23,948 bases of DNA, taken from JBNPEO01 sp050490315 (GTDB lineage Bacteria; Actinomycetota; Actinomycetes; Actinomycetales; Micrococcaceae). The notes below the pieces were generated by a model. It had not been told where the DNA came from and did no database searches. It saw nothing but the letters and a program-made list of their open reading frames with translations. Positions 15,404 through 23,948 of this stretch are shown here, piece after piece; position 1 is the first letter of the stretch; each line of letters opens with the position of its first letter. The translations under genes were made by a program, and so were the position numbers. The stretch lies in NCBI RefSeq assembly GCF_050490315.1, contig NZ_JBNPEO010000017.1, positions 1 to 23,948 on the forward strand, read 5' to 3'.

Positions 15404-15462
15404 TGGTGTCCTTCCAGAATTCTGCTTCCACCGCTACGGCCTGAGGGCCAGGTGGCATCGTC

Positions 15463-15478
15463 GGTGATGTGTATCACA
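15463..15478. promoter_or_regulatory. CRP/GlxR-like site in the mal control region
   Basis: GGTGATGTGTATCACA matches TGTGA-N6-TCACA at nine of ten fixed bases (first base G instead of T). It overlaps the expected malE transcription start and lies about 140 bases upstream of the divergent alpha-glucosidase. A global cAMP-type regulator is a plausible reader; direction of effect is unknown. Confidence 0.5.
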
Positions 15479-15508
15479 ACTGTAAACGCTTCCATCACGT
15501 GCCGTCAA
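15479..15508 (-). promoter_or_regulatory. Promoter of the malE operon
   Basis: On the minus strand TTGACG (15503-15508), 18 bases, then TACAGT (15479-15484) gives a good promoter with a leader of about 70 bases. The upstream LacI-type operator lies over the spacer and -10 box, so bound repressor would block polymerase. Confidence 0.65.
15481..15494. promoter_or_regulatory. LacI-family operator O1 (malE side)
   Basis: TGTAAACGCTTCCA fits the LacI/GalR/CcpA-type pattern TGNAANCGNTTNCA at every fixed base. It overlaps the malE -10 region. The LacI-family gene at 17387 is the likely partner. Confidence 0.8.
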
Positions 15509-15567
15509 CTGAGTGCAGGCGCCAACGAGATTTCCGCGAAATCCCGCGAAAATAACGAACTCAATGT

Positions 15568-15581
15568 TGGAAACGCTTTCA
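15568..15581. promoter_or_regulatory. LacI-family operator O2 (alpha-glucosidase side)
   Basis: TGGAAACGCTTTCA is a second full match to TGNAANCGNTTNCA, 87 bases from O1 centre to centre. It lies at the -35 position of the alpha-glucosidase promoter. Two sites at this spacing could hold a repression loop. Confidence 0.8.
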
Positions 15582-15613
15582 TTTTTGGGGTGCCATCTCC
15601 TACGATGGGCCTA
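15577..15613 (+). promoter_or_regulatory. Promoter of the alpha-glucosidase gene, probably leaderless
   Basis: TACGAT at 15601-15606 is followed by exactly six bases and the ATG, the layout of leaderless transcripts in actinobacteria. No ribosome-binding site precedes the ATG. A weak -35 (TTTCAT, 15577-15582) lies 18 bases upstream and overlaps operator O2. Confidence 0.6.
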
Positions 15614-17367
15614 TGTCTGTTGACTCCCTACTCGCCACCTCGGCTCCTAGCCTCGGTGAGCTCACGCCACTGCACAGCGCTTCTTCCGCCCACGAATGGT
15701 GGCGTTCAGCCGTGATCTACCAGATCTATCCGCGCTCTTTCCGCGACCTCAACGGGGACGGGATCGGCGATCTGGCCGGCATCACCACCGGGCTCCCCCA
15801 GCTGGCCGAGTTGGGCGTGGACGCTGTGTGGCTCTCGCCGTTCTACCGCTCCCCACAACGTGACGCCGGATACGACGTGAGCGATTACTGCGACGTTGAT
15901 CCGCTCTTCGGCAACCTCGCAGACTTCGACACTCTGATTGCCGAAGCCAAGCGCCTCGGCTTGCGAGTCATCGCAGACCTGGTCCCGAACCACTGCTCGG
16001 ACCAGCACGTGGCCTTCCAAGCAGCGCTGACCGCCCCGGCTGGCAGCACCGAGCGGGACATGTTTATCTTCCGCGACGGCAAAGGCACCACCGGCGAACT
16101 GCCCCCGAACAACTGGCAGTCACACTTTGGCGGACCGGCATGGACCCGCATCACCGAAGGTAATGGCGAGCCCGGCCAGTGGTACCTGCACCTCTTTGAT
16201 TCCTCTCAGCCTGACTTCAACTGGGACAACCCAGCAGTTCACGCAGAGTTCGAGCGGGTTCTGCGTTTTTGGCTGGACCGCGGCATCTCCGGATTCCGGG
16301 TGGATGTTGCCCACGCATTGGTCAAAGCCGCTGGTCTTCCTGACTGGGGAGGCCGCGCGGATGGCAACTCCATGCCCGGGTTCCCCGGCCAGGATGCACC
16401 AATGTTCGGCCAAGCGGCCCTGCACGACATCTACCGTTCATGGCGGAAGATCCTTGAAGAGTACGGCCCGGACCGGATCCTTTGCGCCGAGGCCAACGTT
16501 GACCCACTCCCGCGCCTGGCGCAGTGGGTGCGGCCGGACGAAATGCACCAGGCCTTCAACTTCCCGTTCCTTCACGCCGGACTGGACCTAAGCCGCTTGC
16601 GTCAGGTGGTCTCGGATTCCCTGACCGCCCTTGATGATGTGGGTGCGCCGAGCACTTGGGTGCTGTCCAATCACGACGTCGTCCGTCACGCCACGCGTTT
16701 CGGTTACAACGGTGCCGGCCCGCGAGATGGCGATGGAATTGGCCCTAACGATCCGCAACCGGACGAGACTCTGGGACGTCAGCGTGCCGCGGCGGCCACT
16801 GCTTTTATGCTCGGTTTGCCGGGCGGCGCTTACCTGTACCAAGGCGAAGAACTTGGTTTGCCGGACGCCATCAACATTCCGGGCGGACTGCGCCAGGACC
16901 CCACTTTCGCTCGCACGGGCGGGGCGAGGATCGGCCGCGACGGTTGTCGCGTGCCGCTGCCTTGGCGCGCTGGTGAACTGCACGCTGGTTTCGGTGACGG
17001 GGCTGAGCCGTGGCTGCCGCTGCCTGACTCTTGGAACTCGCTGGCGCGGGACACACAAGAGTTAGATCCGGCGTCGCACTTGAATTTTTACCGCGAAATG
17101 TTGGCGCTGCGAGCCTCCTTGGGCTTGGGCCAGGGTTCGCTGGCATGGGCCGAAGATTTCTGCACTGAAACCTCCCTCGCCTACGTGAACGGCAGCACCC
17201 TGGTCATTATCAACCTCGGTGAGGAAACGCTGGTCTTGCCCGAGGGCGAGGTTTTGTTGCGCTCACACCAGGGGCGCGGCGATGATGCGCAGACGGCGTC
17301 ACAAGAAGTGGGAACTGAGCCGGAAGCACTAGGCTCTTCAGAGGCCATTTGGCTTCGAATAAGCTGA
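15613..17367 (+). CDS. GH13 alpha-glucosidase (oligo-1,4/1,6-glucosidase type)
   Basis: This is a cytosolic enzyme releasing glucose from maltose, maltodextrins or isomalto-oligosaccharides. The 584-residue protein has the GH13 barrel from WWRSAVIYQIYPRSF (29-43) with the calcium-type loop DLNGDGIGD (45-53). Region I is DLVPNH (122-127), region II GFRVDVAHAL with nucleophile Asp231, region III CAEANV with acid/base Glu293, and region IV LSNHDVVRH with His354-Asp355. The C-terminal beta domain carries VNGSTLVIINLGEE. It lacks a signal peptide. The start is fixed by a leaderless-type promoter ending six bases before the ATG. It is divergent from malE and followed after 19 bases by the LacI-family regulator, so the enzyme and regulator are probably one operon. 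Maltose or sucrose-like specificity cannot be settled; context favours maltodextrin use. Confidence 0.92.
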   Translation: MSVDSLLATSAPSLGELTPLHSASSAHEWWRSAVIYQIYPRSFRDLNGDGIGDLAGITTGLPQLAELGVDAVWLSPFYRSPQRDAGYDVSDYCDVDPLFGNLADFDTLIAEAKRLGLRVIADLVPNHCSDQHVAFQAALTAPAGSTERDMFIFRDGKGTTGELPPNNWQSHFGGPAWTRITEGNGEPGQWYLHLFDSSQPDFNWDNPAVHAEFERVLRFWLDRGISGFRVDVAHALVKAAGLPDWGGRADGNSMPGFPGQDAPMFGQAALHDIYRSWRKILEEYGPDRILCAEANVDPLPRLAQWVRPDEMHQAFNFPFLHAGLDLSRLRQVVSDSLTALDDVGAPSTWVLSNHDVVRHATRFGYNGAGPRDGDGIGPNDPQPDETLGRQRAAAATAFMLGLPGGAYLYQGEELGLPDAINIPGGLRQDPTFARTGGARIGRDGCRVPLPWRAGELHAGFGDGAEPWLPLPDSWNSLARDTQELDPASHLNFYREMLALRASLGLGQGSLAWAEDFCTETSLAYVNGSTLVIINLGEETLVLPEGEVLLRSHQGRGDDAQTASQEVGTEPEALGSSEAIWLRIS

Positions 17368-17386
17368 TTTCTTTTCAGGAGCAACC

Positions 17387-18406
17387 ATGACCGGCATCAA
17401 GGACGTAGCCGAACGGGCGGGGCTTTCGGTAGCCACCGTTTCGCGCGCCCTGAGCGGCAAGGGCAACGTCTCGGCCGCAAGCCGGGAACGCGCACGTGCC
17501 GCTGCAGCCGAGCTCGGTTTTGTGGCTTCGTACCATGCCTCGAGTTTGGCTTCTGGCCGCACTCACAACGTGGGTCTGATGGTGCCCTCGGTTCACCGGT
17601 GGTTTTACTCCGCCGTGATCGAGGGCGCCTCAGCCGCGCTCCTGGAGGCCGGCTATGACCTCACTTTGTACAACATTGGCGAGGACCCGCAGCGCCGCCA
17701 CAGTGTGTTAAATGACTTCCTCCTGCGCAAGCGGGTGGACGCAGTGATCGCTGTGTCCTTGGAACTTAATCAGGACGAGATCGGGCAGCTATTAGCGGTT
17801 CACCGGCCCATTGTGGGCATCGGTGGTCCGCTACCGGGGGCCGCCACCATCCGGATTGATGACTTTGCCATTGCAGAGCAAGCCACCCACCACCTCATTA
17901 CCTTGGGCCATAGCAAGATCGCGCACATGACCGCGGACGAAGTTTACGATCAAGACTTTCGCCTGCCGGGTACCCGCCGCGGTGGATTCGAAAAAGCAAT
18001 GAACGACGCCGGATATCCGGTTCGTCCCGAATGGCTAGTTTCCGCTGACTTCACCATTGAAGGCGCATACGCCACTGCCCGGCAGTTCCTCGCTAGCATC
18101 CGGGAACGGCCTACCGCCGTTTTTGCCGCCTCGGATGAAATGGCCATTGGAATCATTGCTGCCGCGCGTGATTTTGGGCTACGAGTACCTGAGGATCTCT
18201 CGGTGATCGGCATCGACGGGCACAACCTTGGCAAACTATTTGGACTCACCACCATCGATCAAGATGCTCAAGGCCAAGGCGCTCTGGCCGTCCAAACCCT
18301 ACTGACCGCAGTGAGTCAGCGGGAGGACATGGCAGCCAGCGACACTCGGCACCCCACCAAGCTCGTAGTTAGAACCAGCACTGCAGTGCCCCGGCGCGAC
18401 TCCTAG
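17387..18406 (+). CDS. LacI-family transcriptional regulator of the mal locus
   Basis: This DNA-binding repressor is likely to control both mal operons in response to a sugar ligand. The 339-residue protein opens with a classical LacI helix-turn-helix (IKDVAERAGLSVATVSRALS, residues 4-23) and the hinge region (about 48-58, including ASSLASGR). The periplasmic-binding-protein-like effector domain follows (about 60-330), with NVGLMVPS, HSKIAHMTAD, FAASDEMAIGIIAAARDFGLRVPEDLSVIGIDG and FGLTTIDQD all typical. The ATG at 17387 has AGGAG 7 bases upstream. It lies 19 bases after the alpha-glucosidase stop and is probably co-transcribed, giving autoregulation. The two perfect operators at 15481 and 15568 are the natural targets. 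The inducer is unknown. Confidence 0.92.
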   Translation: MTGIKDVAERAGLSVATVSRALSGKGNVSAASRERARAAAAELGFVASYHASSLASGRTHNVGLMVPSVHRWFYSAVIEGASAALLEAGYDLTLYNIGEDPQRRHSVLNDFLLRKRVDAVIAVSLELNQDEIGQLLAVHRPIVGIGGPLPGAATIRIDDFAIAEQATHHLITLGHSKIAHMTADEVYDQDFRLPGTRRGGFEKAMNDAGYPVRPEWLVSADFTIEGAYATARQFLASIRERPTAVFAASDEMAIGIIAAARDFGLRVPEDLSVIGIDGHNLGKLFGLTTIDQDAQGQGALAVQTLLTAVSQREDMAASDTRHPTKLVVRTSTAVPRRDS

Positions 18407-18443
18407 TCCAATTTTTATGGATGATTCGTCCAGACTTCGCGGC

Positions 18444-18458
18444 TAACGTTGGGGTATG
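18444..18458 (+). promoter_or_regulatory. Leaderless-type -10 box and start of the TIGR01777 gene
   Basis: TAACGT (18444-18449), six bases, then ATG. No ribosome-binding site is present. This supports the ATG at 18456 as the true start. Confidence 0.55.
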
Positions 18459-19820
18459 GGAATCACGCACTCGAGCACAGTTCCGGCACCAATTGACGAA
18501 GTTTTTGCTTGGCATTCCAGGCCCGGCGCTTTCACCCGCCTTGCGGCCCCGTGGCAACCAGTCCGGGTGCTTGAAGAAAGCACTTCACTGCGCGATGGCC
18601 AGGCAGTGATGGCACTACCGGGTGGGGTTCGTTTGCTGGCCAAGCACAACCCCAAAGGCTATGAACCGCCGTTGAAGTTTATGGATGAAATCGGCGGCGC
18701 CGGTTTTGCGTCGCTCAAAGTGGGCGCCGCCTTCCCTTGGCATCATTCGCACGAGTTTGCTGCACTCAATGACGCAACCACGCAGATGACCGACCGTGTG
18801 GAGACGCCCGCGAGTGCGCACTTCCTGCGACCCATGTTCATCTACCGGCACCGTCAGCTGGCCGAAGATCTGGCGGTCCATGCACGCGCTGCTGCGGCCG
18901 GTGTTAAGCCGCTCACCGTCGCTATGACAGGAGCCTCGGGAACAGTGGGCACGGCCTTGGCTGCATTCCTGAGCACTGGCGGCCACACAGTGGTGCGCTT
19001 AGTACGGCATCGGCCCAAAAACTCGCAGGAACGTCTCTGGGATCCAATGAACCCTGCCCCTGGACTACTTGATGGTGTGGACGCCGTTGTCCACCTCGCT
19101 GGCGAATCAATCTCCGGACGTTTTACAACAGCTCACAAAAATGCCATCCGGGACAGCCGAATTACGCCCACCCGCTTGCTCGCCGAGGCCGCAGCGGCTG
19201 CTTCTGCCGCTGGCGGTTTTGGACCCAAAACCATGGTGGTTGCCTCAGCGATCGGCTACTACGGCCCGGACCGGGGCGAAGAAGAGCTTACCGAAGACAG
19301 CTCCCGTGGCGAAGGGTTCCTCGCTGAAGTGGTGAGTGACTGGGAAGCGGCCACCCACCCGGCCAGTGAAGCTGGACTTCGTGTGGTTCAGGTTCGGACC
19401 GGGATTGTGCAATCCACGCGTGGCGGTGTTCTGAAACTCATGCGTCCCCTTTTTGAGGCGGGCGTTGGCGGCCGGGTAGGTTCTGGGCGTCAATGGTTCG
19501 CGTGGATCGATCTCGAAGACCTCATCGACACCTACCATCGTGCATTGACCGATCCGGCATTCTCCGGGCCAGTCAATGCTGTGGCACCACACGTCCTGCG
19601 CAATGGCGACTACGCCACAACGCTGGGCAAAGTACTGCACCGGCCAGCCGTTGTTGCTGTTCCCGGCTTTGGCCCCCGGCTGCTTTTGGGGAACGAAGGC
19701 GCTCTTGAACTAGCCGAAGCTAGCCAGAAGGTCCTACCAGCCAAGCTCCTTGCCGCAGGGCACAGCTTCCGCCGGCCCGAGCTTGAGGCTTCACTTCGTC
19801 ACCAGTTGGGTCGGTTCTAG
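18456..19820 (+). CDS. TIGR01777 family epimerase-like protein with N-terminal SRPBCC domain
   Basis: This is a two-domain protein of unknown substrate. Residues 1-145 form an SRPBCC/polyketide-cyclase-like ligand-binding domain (opening MGITHSSTVPAPIDEVFAWH), and residues 153-454 form an NAD(P)-binding Rossmann domain of the extended SDR type, as in YfcH. The nucleotide loop is TGASGTVG (158-165), followed by VDAVVHLAGESISGRFT, then ASAIGYYG and an RTGIV segment. The C-terminal DUF1731-like end (LLLGNEGALELAEASQKV) closes it. The fusion is common in actinobacteria. The ATG at 18456 is chosen from the TAACGT box six bases upstream. The gene stands alone, convergent with the FAD oxidoreductase (18 bases between the stops). 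A role in cell division (SulA-like annotation) is sometimes quoted for the family, but nothing here supports it. Confidence 0.88.
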   Translation: MGITHSSTVPAPIDEVFAWHSRPGAFTRLAAPWQPVRVLEESTSLRDGQAVMALPGGVRLLAKHNPKGYEPPLKFMDEIGGAGFASLKVGAAFPWHHSHEFAALNDATTQMTDRVETPASAHFLRPMFIYRHRQLAEDLAVHARAAAAGVKPLTVAMTGASGTVGTALAAFLSTGGHTVVRLVRHRPKNSQERLWDPMNPAPGLLDGVDAVVHLAGESISGRFTTAHKNAIRDSRITPTRLLAEAAAAASAAGGFGPKTMVVASAIGYYGPDRGEEELTEDSSRGEGFLAEVVSDWEAATHPASEAGLRVVQVRTGIVQSTRGGVLKLMRPLFEAGVGGRVGSGRQWFAWIDLEDLIDTYHRALTDPAFSGPVNAVAPHVLRNGDYATTLGKVLHRPAVVAVPGFGPRLLLGNEGALELAEASQKVLPAKLLAAGHSFRRPELEASLRHQLGRF

Positions 19821-19838
19821 GCTGTCTGAAAGCGTTTG

Positions 19839-21197
19839 CTAGATTGCCTTGCCCGGGTTCAAGATCCCAGCGGGGTCAAAGAGTTCTTTGATCCGGCGCT
19901 GTATTTCGCGCACGGCTTCGGGCTGTTCTTGGCCAATCCAACGCAACTTGTACTGTCCAATACCGTGTTCGCCGGTAATAGTTCCACCCATTTCTAGCGC
20001 TACGGAAATTGACTCGTCTAGGGCCGCGTTGAGTCGAGTCACAGCCTGCGAATCGTCACGTTCATCCACCCAGAAGGTGGGGTGCAAATTGCCGTCTCCA
20101 GCGTGTGCCACCACTTTGAGTTGGACTTGGTTCTTCGCCGCCATCACTTCAAGGGCTGCAACATAATCAATAAGCCGTGATCGCGGCACAGCAACGTCTT
20201 CGCCCACCCGGAATTCGTCGTCGGTTTCTACACCGCGGCTATTACGTCGGAGCTCAACTAGTTGTTCTGCCTCAGCATTAGCTTCCGTACTGACAGTGGC
20301 ACCGCCGGCGCGCAACACTTCACGGACCACTTCTGCTTCAGCGGCAGCACCAAAGCCGTCAGTCTGGATCAAAAGCAGGGCCTGGCCTCGTTCAGCGAGG
20401 GTAGAACCAAAGGTGTCGTCGAGCTGGCGCAAGGATCCGCCGTCGAGCAGTTCCATAATGGCTGGTTGGACGCGCGCTTTACCCACGGCCAGCACCCCTG
20501 CCGCGGCCATTGGGAAGTTGGGGTAGAACGCAGCGAGTGTGTGAACGTCACGGGGCAGGTACCGCAAGCGCACGGTAATTCCGACGACGATTCCCAGACT
20601 GCCCTCGGAACCCACCAAAAGACTGGTCAGGTCATAACCCACCACACCCTTAAACGTGTTTTTGCCTGTGTGGATCAGTGAACCGTCAGCCGTGACCACG
20701 TCCAAGGCCAAGACAGAGTCCCGGGTGACGCCGTATTTGGCACACCGCAACCCGCCGGCGTTGGTGGCGACGTTGCCGCCGATGGTGGACATTTTGAAAC
20801 TTGCCGGGTCCGGCGCATACATCAGGCCGTAGGCGGCTACTGCTTCGTTGAGATCAGCGTTGATCACCCCGGGCTCAACAACGGCGATCTCGTCATCTGC
20901 GTGGACCGCCAATATACGGTTCATCTTTTCAAGGCTCAGCACAATGCAGCCGGCTGAGGCGTGGGCACCCCCAGAAACACCAGTGCCAGCGCCCCGTGGA
21001 ACGATCGGCACACGGTGCTTGGCACAAAGCCGAACGATGTTTTGAACGTCTTCAACCGAGCCCGCCCAGACGACGGCTTGCGGTAAGTGGAAGTCGGTGA
21101 CTGGCGCTTGATCAACGGCGTAGGTTTTTAGCTCTGTGGGGTCAGTTGAGAACTGTTCCGGGGCGAGTACGGCACTGAGTTCTTCGAGAAATGTCAC
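19839..21197 (-). CDS. FAD-binding oxidoreductase, GlcD/D-lactate dehydrogenase type
   Basis: This flavoprotein is likely to oxidise a 2-hydroxy acid such as glycolate or D-lactate. The 452-residue protein has the FAD_binding_4 (PCMH) domain, with PRGAGTGVSGGA (67-78) binding the FAD pyrophosphate and SFKMSTIGGNVATNAGG (133-149). The FAD-oxidase C domain has HAGDGNLHP (365-373), GEHGIG (409-414) and the family ending FDPAGILNPGKAI. No separate iron-sulfur subunit gene is nearby, so it is more like stand-alone D-lactate dehydrogenase or GlcD homologues than a GlcDEF complex. The start is a GTG overlapping the preceding SRPBCC stop (GTGA, 4 bases), so the two genes are translationally coupled. 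It converges on the TIGR01777 gene. The exact substrate cannot be read from sequence. Confidence 0.88.
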   Translation of the reverse strand: MTFLEELSAVLAPEQFSTDPTELKTYAVDQAPVTDFHLPQAVVWAGSVEDVQNIVRLCAKHRVPIVPRGAGTGVSGGAHASAGCIVLSLEKMNRILAVHADDEIAVVEPGVINADLNEAVAAYGLMYAPDPASFKMSTIGGNVATNAGGLRCAKYGVTRDSVLALDVVTADGSLIHTGKNTFKGVVGYDLTSLLVGSEGSLGIVVGITVRLRYLPRDVHTLAAFYPNFPMAAAGVLAVGKARVQPAIMELLDGGSLRQLDDTFGSTLAERGQALLLIQTDGFGAAAEAEVVREVLRAGGATVSTEANAEAEQLVELRRNSRGVETDDEFRVGEDVAVPRSRLIDYVAALEVMAAKNQVQLKVVAHAGDGNLHPTFWVDERDDSQAVTRLNAALDESISVALEMGGTITGEHGIGQYKLRWIGQEQPEAVREIQRRIKELFDPAGILNPGKAI

Positions 21198-21700
21198 TTC
21201 TGGTCTCCTTTGGTGCCAACCGTTGCCGGGCCACCCATAAAACGAACAAATGCTGCCAAGACAACCGGCCAGCCCTTGAGGTAGCTCTCCCGCTCCGTCT
21301 GTGGGTCTTCCACTCCTTCAAAGCCGAGGTGGGTGACGCGCACTTCCGTACCTTTCTCCAGCGGACGGAAAGCCACAATGATCTCCGAGGACCACACGGC
21401 CGACTTACCCGGATGCCACACCGCACGGAAATTCAGCGGCGGCTGCCAATCATCGATGCTCCCCCACACGTTGGTCCTGCCGTCGTCGGCGGTTTCCAGA
21501 ATGAGGTTCTCTTCAAACTCAACGTGGCTGTCTTCTCCGTACACACCGAACTCGGCCAGCGGCCACCACAAATGAGTGTGCTCGGTAAATCCAATAAATG
21601 CCTGGGCAACCGGGGCGCCTACGGTGACCTCGGTAATAACCGGGTCCAACTCTTCGGCTGGTTCTTGCGGGCCAGGTGCATGGCTAAAGATGTTTTCCAC
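21194..21700 (-). CDS. AHSA1-type SRPBCC domain protein
   Basis: This is a 168-residue single-domain protein of the START/SRPBCC superfamily, Activator-of-Hsp90-ATPase homologue type; such domains bind hydrophobic ligands. Visible signatures are EVTVGAPVAQAFIGFTEHTH near the N-terminus, WWPLAEFGVYGED, VWGSIDDWQPP, RAVWHPGK, and VAFRPLEKGTEVRVTHLGFE with a long C-terminal helix (YLKGWPVVLAAFVRFM). The start is GTG at 21700, supported by a TAAAGT box exactly six bases upstream (leaderless type) and the lack of a ribosome-binding site. Its stop overlaps the start of the FAD oxidoreductase, so the two form one unit. Function is unknown; AHSA1 proteins in bacteria often act as small stress- or ligand-binding partners of neighbouring enzymes. 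Confidence 0.85.
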   Translation of the reverse strand: MENIFSHAPGPQEPAEELDPVITEVTVGAPVAQAFIGFTEHTHLWWPLAEFGVYGEDSHVEFEENLILETADDGRTNVWGSIDDWQPPLNFRAVWHPGKSAVWSSEIIVAFRPLEKGTEVRVTHLGFEGVEDPQTERESYLKGWPVVLAAFVRFMGGPATVGTKGDQK

Positions 21701-21712
21701 ACTTGTACTTTA
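21701..21712 (-). promoter_or_regulatory. Leaderless-type -10 box of the AHSA1 gene
   Basis: On the minus strand TAAAGT (21707-21712) is followed by six bases (ACAAGT) and GTG. This is the third example of this layout in the window. Confidence 0.5.
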
Positions 21713-21829
21713 CCCACACCGAATCAGAACACCGTCGAGTGGGTGGGTGATGCTGTTTAGAACCACCTCTAAGGGCCGTTTTCTGCCCGTTCGGGATATG
21801 AACTAACAGAGGTTTTGTCCTGGCCGGGC

Positions 21830-21960
21830 GGAGCGCTGGGGTTTTAGGGGTGCCGGCTTGCGGGTGAGGGTATCAAGGGCGCTGGCTTCGGGGTTTTAGG
21901 AGGGGATTTAGGGATGCTGACTCCGGGGTTCCAGGGCCGGCGTCGAGTGGGCCGGGTTGG
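21830..21960 (+). repeat. Imperfect G-rich repeats between the AHSA1 gene and the rRNA operon
   Basis: Three related copies follow the pattern AGGG(A/G/C)(T/C)GC(C/T)G(G/A)CT. They begin near 21845, 21876 and 21910, with GGGGTTTTAGG at 21838 and 21890 and GGGGTTCCAGG at 21925. Several runs of three or four G's sit close together, so the plus strand could form a G-quadruplex. No gene is supported anywhere in 21713-21981; the rest of that stretch shows nothing I can name. Confidence 0.5.
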
Positions 21961-21981
21961 GCGAGTGTGTGGTTGTTAAAG

Positions 21982-22020
21982 TAGTAAAGCCCCGTACCTG
22001 TGGGGTGCGGGGCTTTACTA
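21982..22020 (-). terminator. Terminator of the rRNA operon
   Basis: TAGTAAAGCCCCG (21982-21994) and CGGGGCTTTACTA (22008-22020) form a perfect 13-bp stem with a 13-base loop, starting about 10 bases after the 5S 3' end. Confidence 0.9.
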
Positions 22021-22029
22021 TGAATGGTT

Positions 22030-22148
22030 GTCCGGCGGTGTCCTACTCTCCCACACCCTCCCAGGTGCAGTACCATCGGCGCTGTGGGCCTTAGCTTCCG
22101 GGTTCGGAATGGGACCGGGCGTTTCCCCCACGCTATGACCGCCGTAAC
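22030..22148 (-). rRNA. rrf: 5S ribosomal RNA
   Basis: The minus strand begins GTTACGGCGGTCATAGCG and contains the CCCGGTCCCATTCCGAAC and GGAAGCTAAG segments of bacterial 5S. It ends with ACCGCCGGAC, which pairs with the 5' end. Ends are good to within a few bases. It is last in the 16S-23S-5S order, followed by the terminator. Confidence 0.93.
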
Positions 22149-22254
22149 CCTTTGACCCTGTCCCCCAACCATGTGGTGGGGCGGGTAGTCTTTGGTTACA
22201 ACAATAGTGGATAAACCATGGGCAAACACGTGGTGTGTTTGTTACTGGTTCCTG

Positions 22255-22278
22255 TATTTTGTTGTGTATTTTGTTGTG
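22255..22278. repeat. Tandem 12-base duplication in the 23S-5S spacer
   Basis: TATTTTGTTGTG occurs twice in a row, followed by a T-rich run, inside the 269-base spacer (22149-22417). The rest of the spacer has short inverted repeats, for example CCAACAC (22383-22389) with GTGTTGG (22406-22412) just past the 23S 3' end, probably RNA processing stems. No tRNA or gene is present in it. Confidence 0.6.
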
Positions 22279-22417
22279 TTTTTTTGTTCCCTGTTCAATA
22301 ACAGCCTCCCCTGGGTGTGACCAGGTTTGGTGTTGTTGTTTGGGAACCACATAGTGGACGCAAGCAGTCTTGTTCTCTTTACCCAACACAACCCACAAGT
22401 GGGGGGTGTTGGTGTGG

Positions 22418-23948
<1,531 letters not shown>

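Noticed and set aside
19827..19840. LacI-operator-like sequence TGAAAGCGTTTGCT
   Set aside because: It matches all but one fixed base but lies between two convergent stop codons, where no promoter is expected; probably chance.
21873..22398. Minus-strand open frames across the 5S gene, terminator and spacer
   Set aside because: They cross the 5S rRNA and its terminator and have no protein features.

Overview
The window looks like chromosomal DNA of a high-GC Gram-positive bacterium, most likely an Arthrobacter-like member of the Micrococcaceae. This rests on the style of the proteins (DUF4032 protein, UgpC/MsiK-type shared ATPase, TIGR01777 protein with an SRPBCC domain, OtsA/OtsB), on several leaderless-type starts (TANNNT, six bases, then ATG or GTG), and on the rRNA sequences. 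I cannot name a species from sequence alone.

Layout. (1) 1-1540 is a small accessory scar: the end of an IS3-family insertion sequence (minus strand, running off the left edge) abuts a tyrosine recombinase gene that has lost its 5' part. That integrase reads towards the 3' end of a tRNA-Thr(TGT) gene, the classic layout of a mobile element integrated in a tRNA. (2) 1645-2598 holds a membrane-anchored DsbA-like thioredoxin protein. (3) 2769-5049 is an otsA-otsB trehalose synthesis operon with overlapping genes. (4) 5249-6331 is a stand-alone sugar ABC ATPase (UgpC/MsmK/MsiK type) with its own regulatory region and a strong terminator. (5) 6466-9541 is a two-gene unit: a cytosolic GH20 beta-N-acetylhexosaminidase and a kinase-like DUF4032 protein. 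(6) 9538-18406 is a maltose/maltodextrin locus. A minus-strand operon (malE, malF, malG, GH13 glucosidase) and a plus-strand operon (GH13 alpha-glucosidase, LacI-family regulator) diverge from one control region carrying two perfect LacI-family operators and a CRP-like site. (7) 18456-21700 holds a TIGR01777 epimerase-like gene convergent with a two-gene unit (AHSA1-type SRPBCC protein, GlcD-like FAD oxidoreductase). (8) 21982-23948 is the end of an rRNA operon on the minus strand: terminator, 5S, spacer and the 3' half of 23S.

How the genes work together. The mal locus has a binding protein, two permeases and two glucosidases but no ATPase. The orphan ATPase at 5249 is the obvious partner and carries a similar CRP-like site upstream. 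Imported maltodextrins would be cut in the cytosol by the two GH13 enzymes, with the LacI-family protein as the likely local switch. Trehalose synthesis and amino-sugar hydrolysis sit next to this carbohydrate block.

I found no CRISPR array, toxin-antitoxin pair, phage structural genes or anything that is clearly a new system. The points most worth following are the layered mal control region with an apparently leaderless promoter, the strong malE-malF intercistronic hairpin, the IS-disrupted integrase at tRNA-Thr, the kinase-like residue set of the DUF4032 protein, and an imperfect G-rich repeat beside the rRNA operon.
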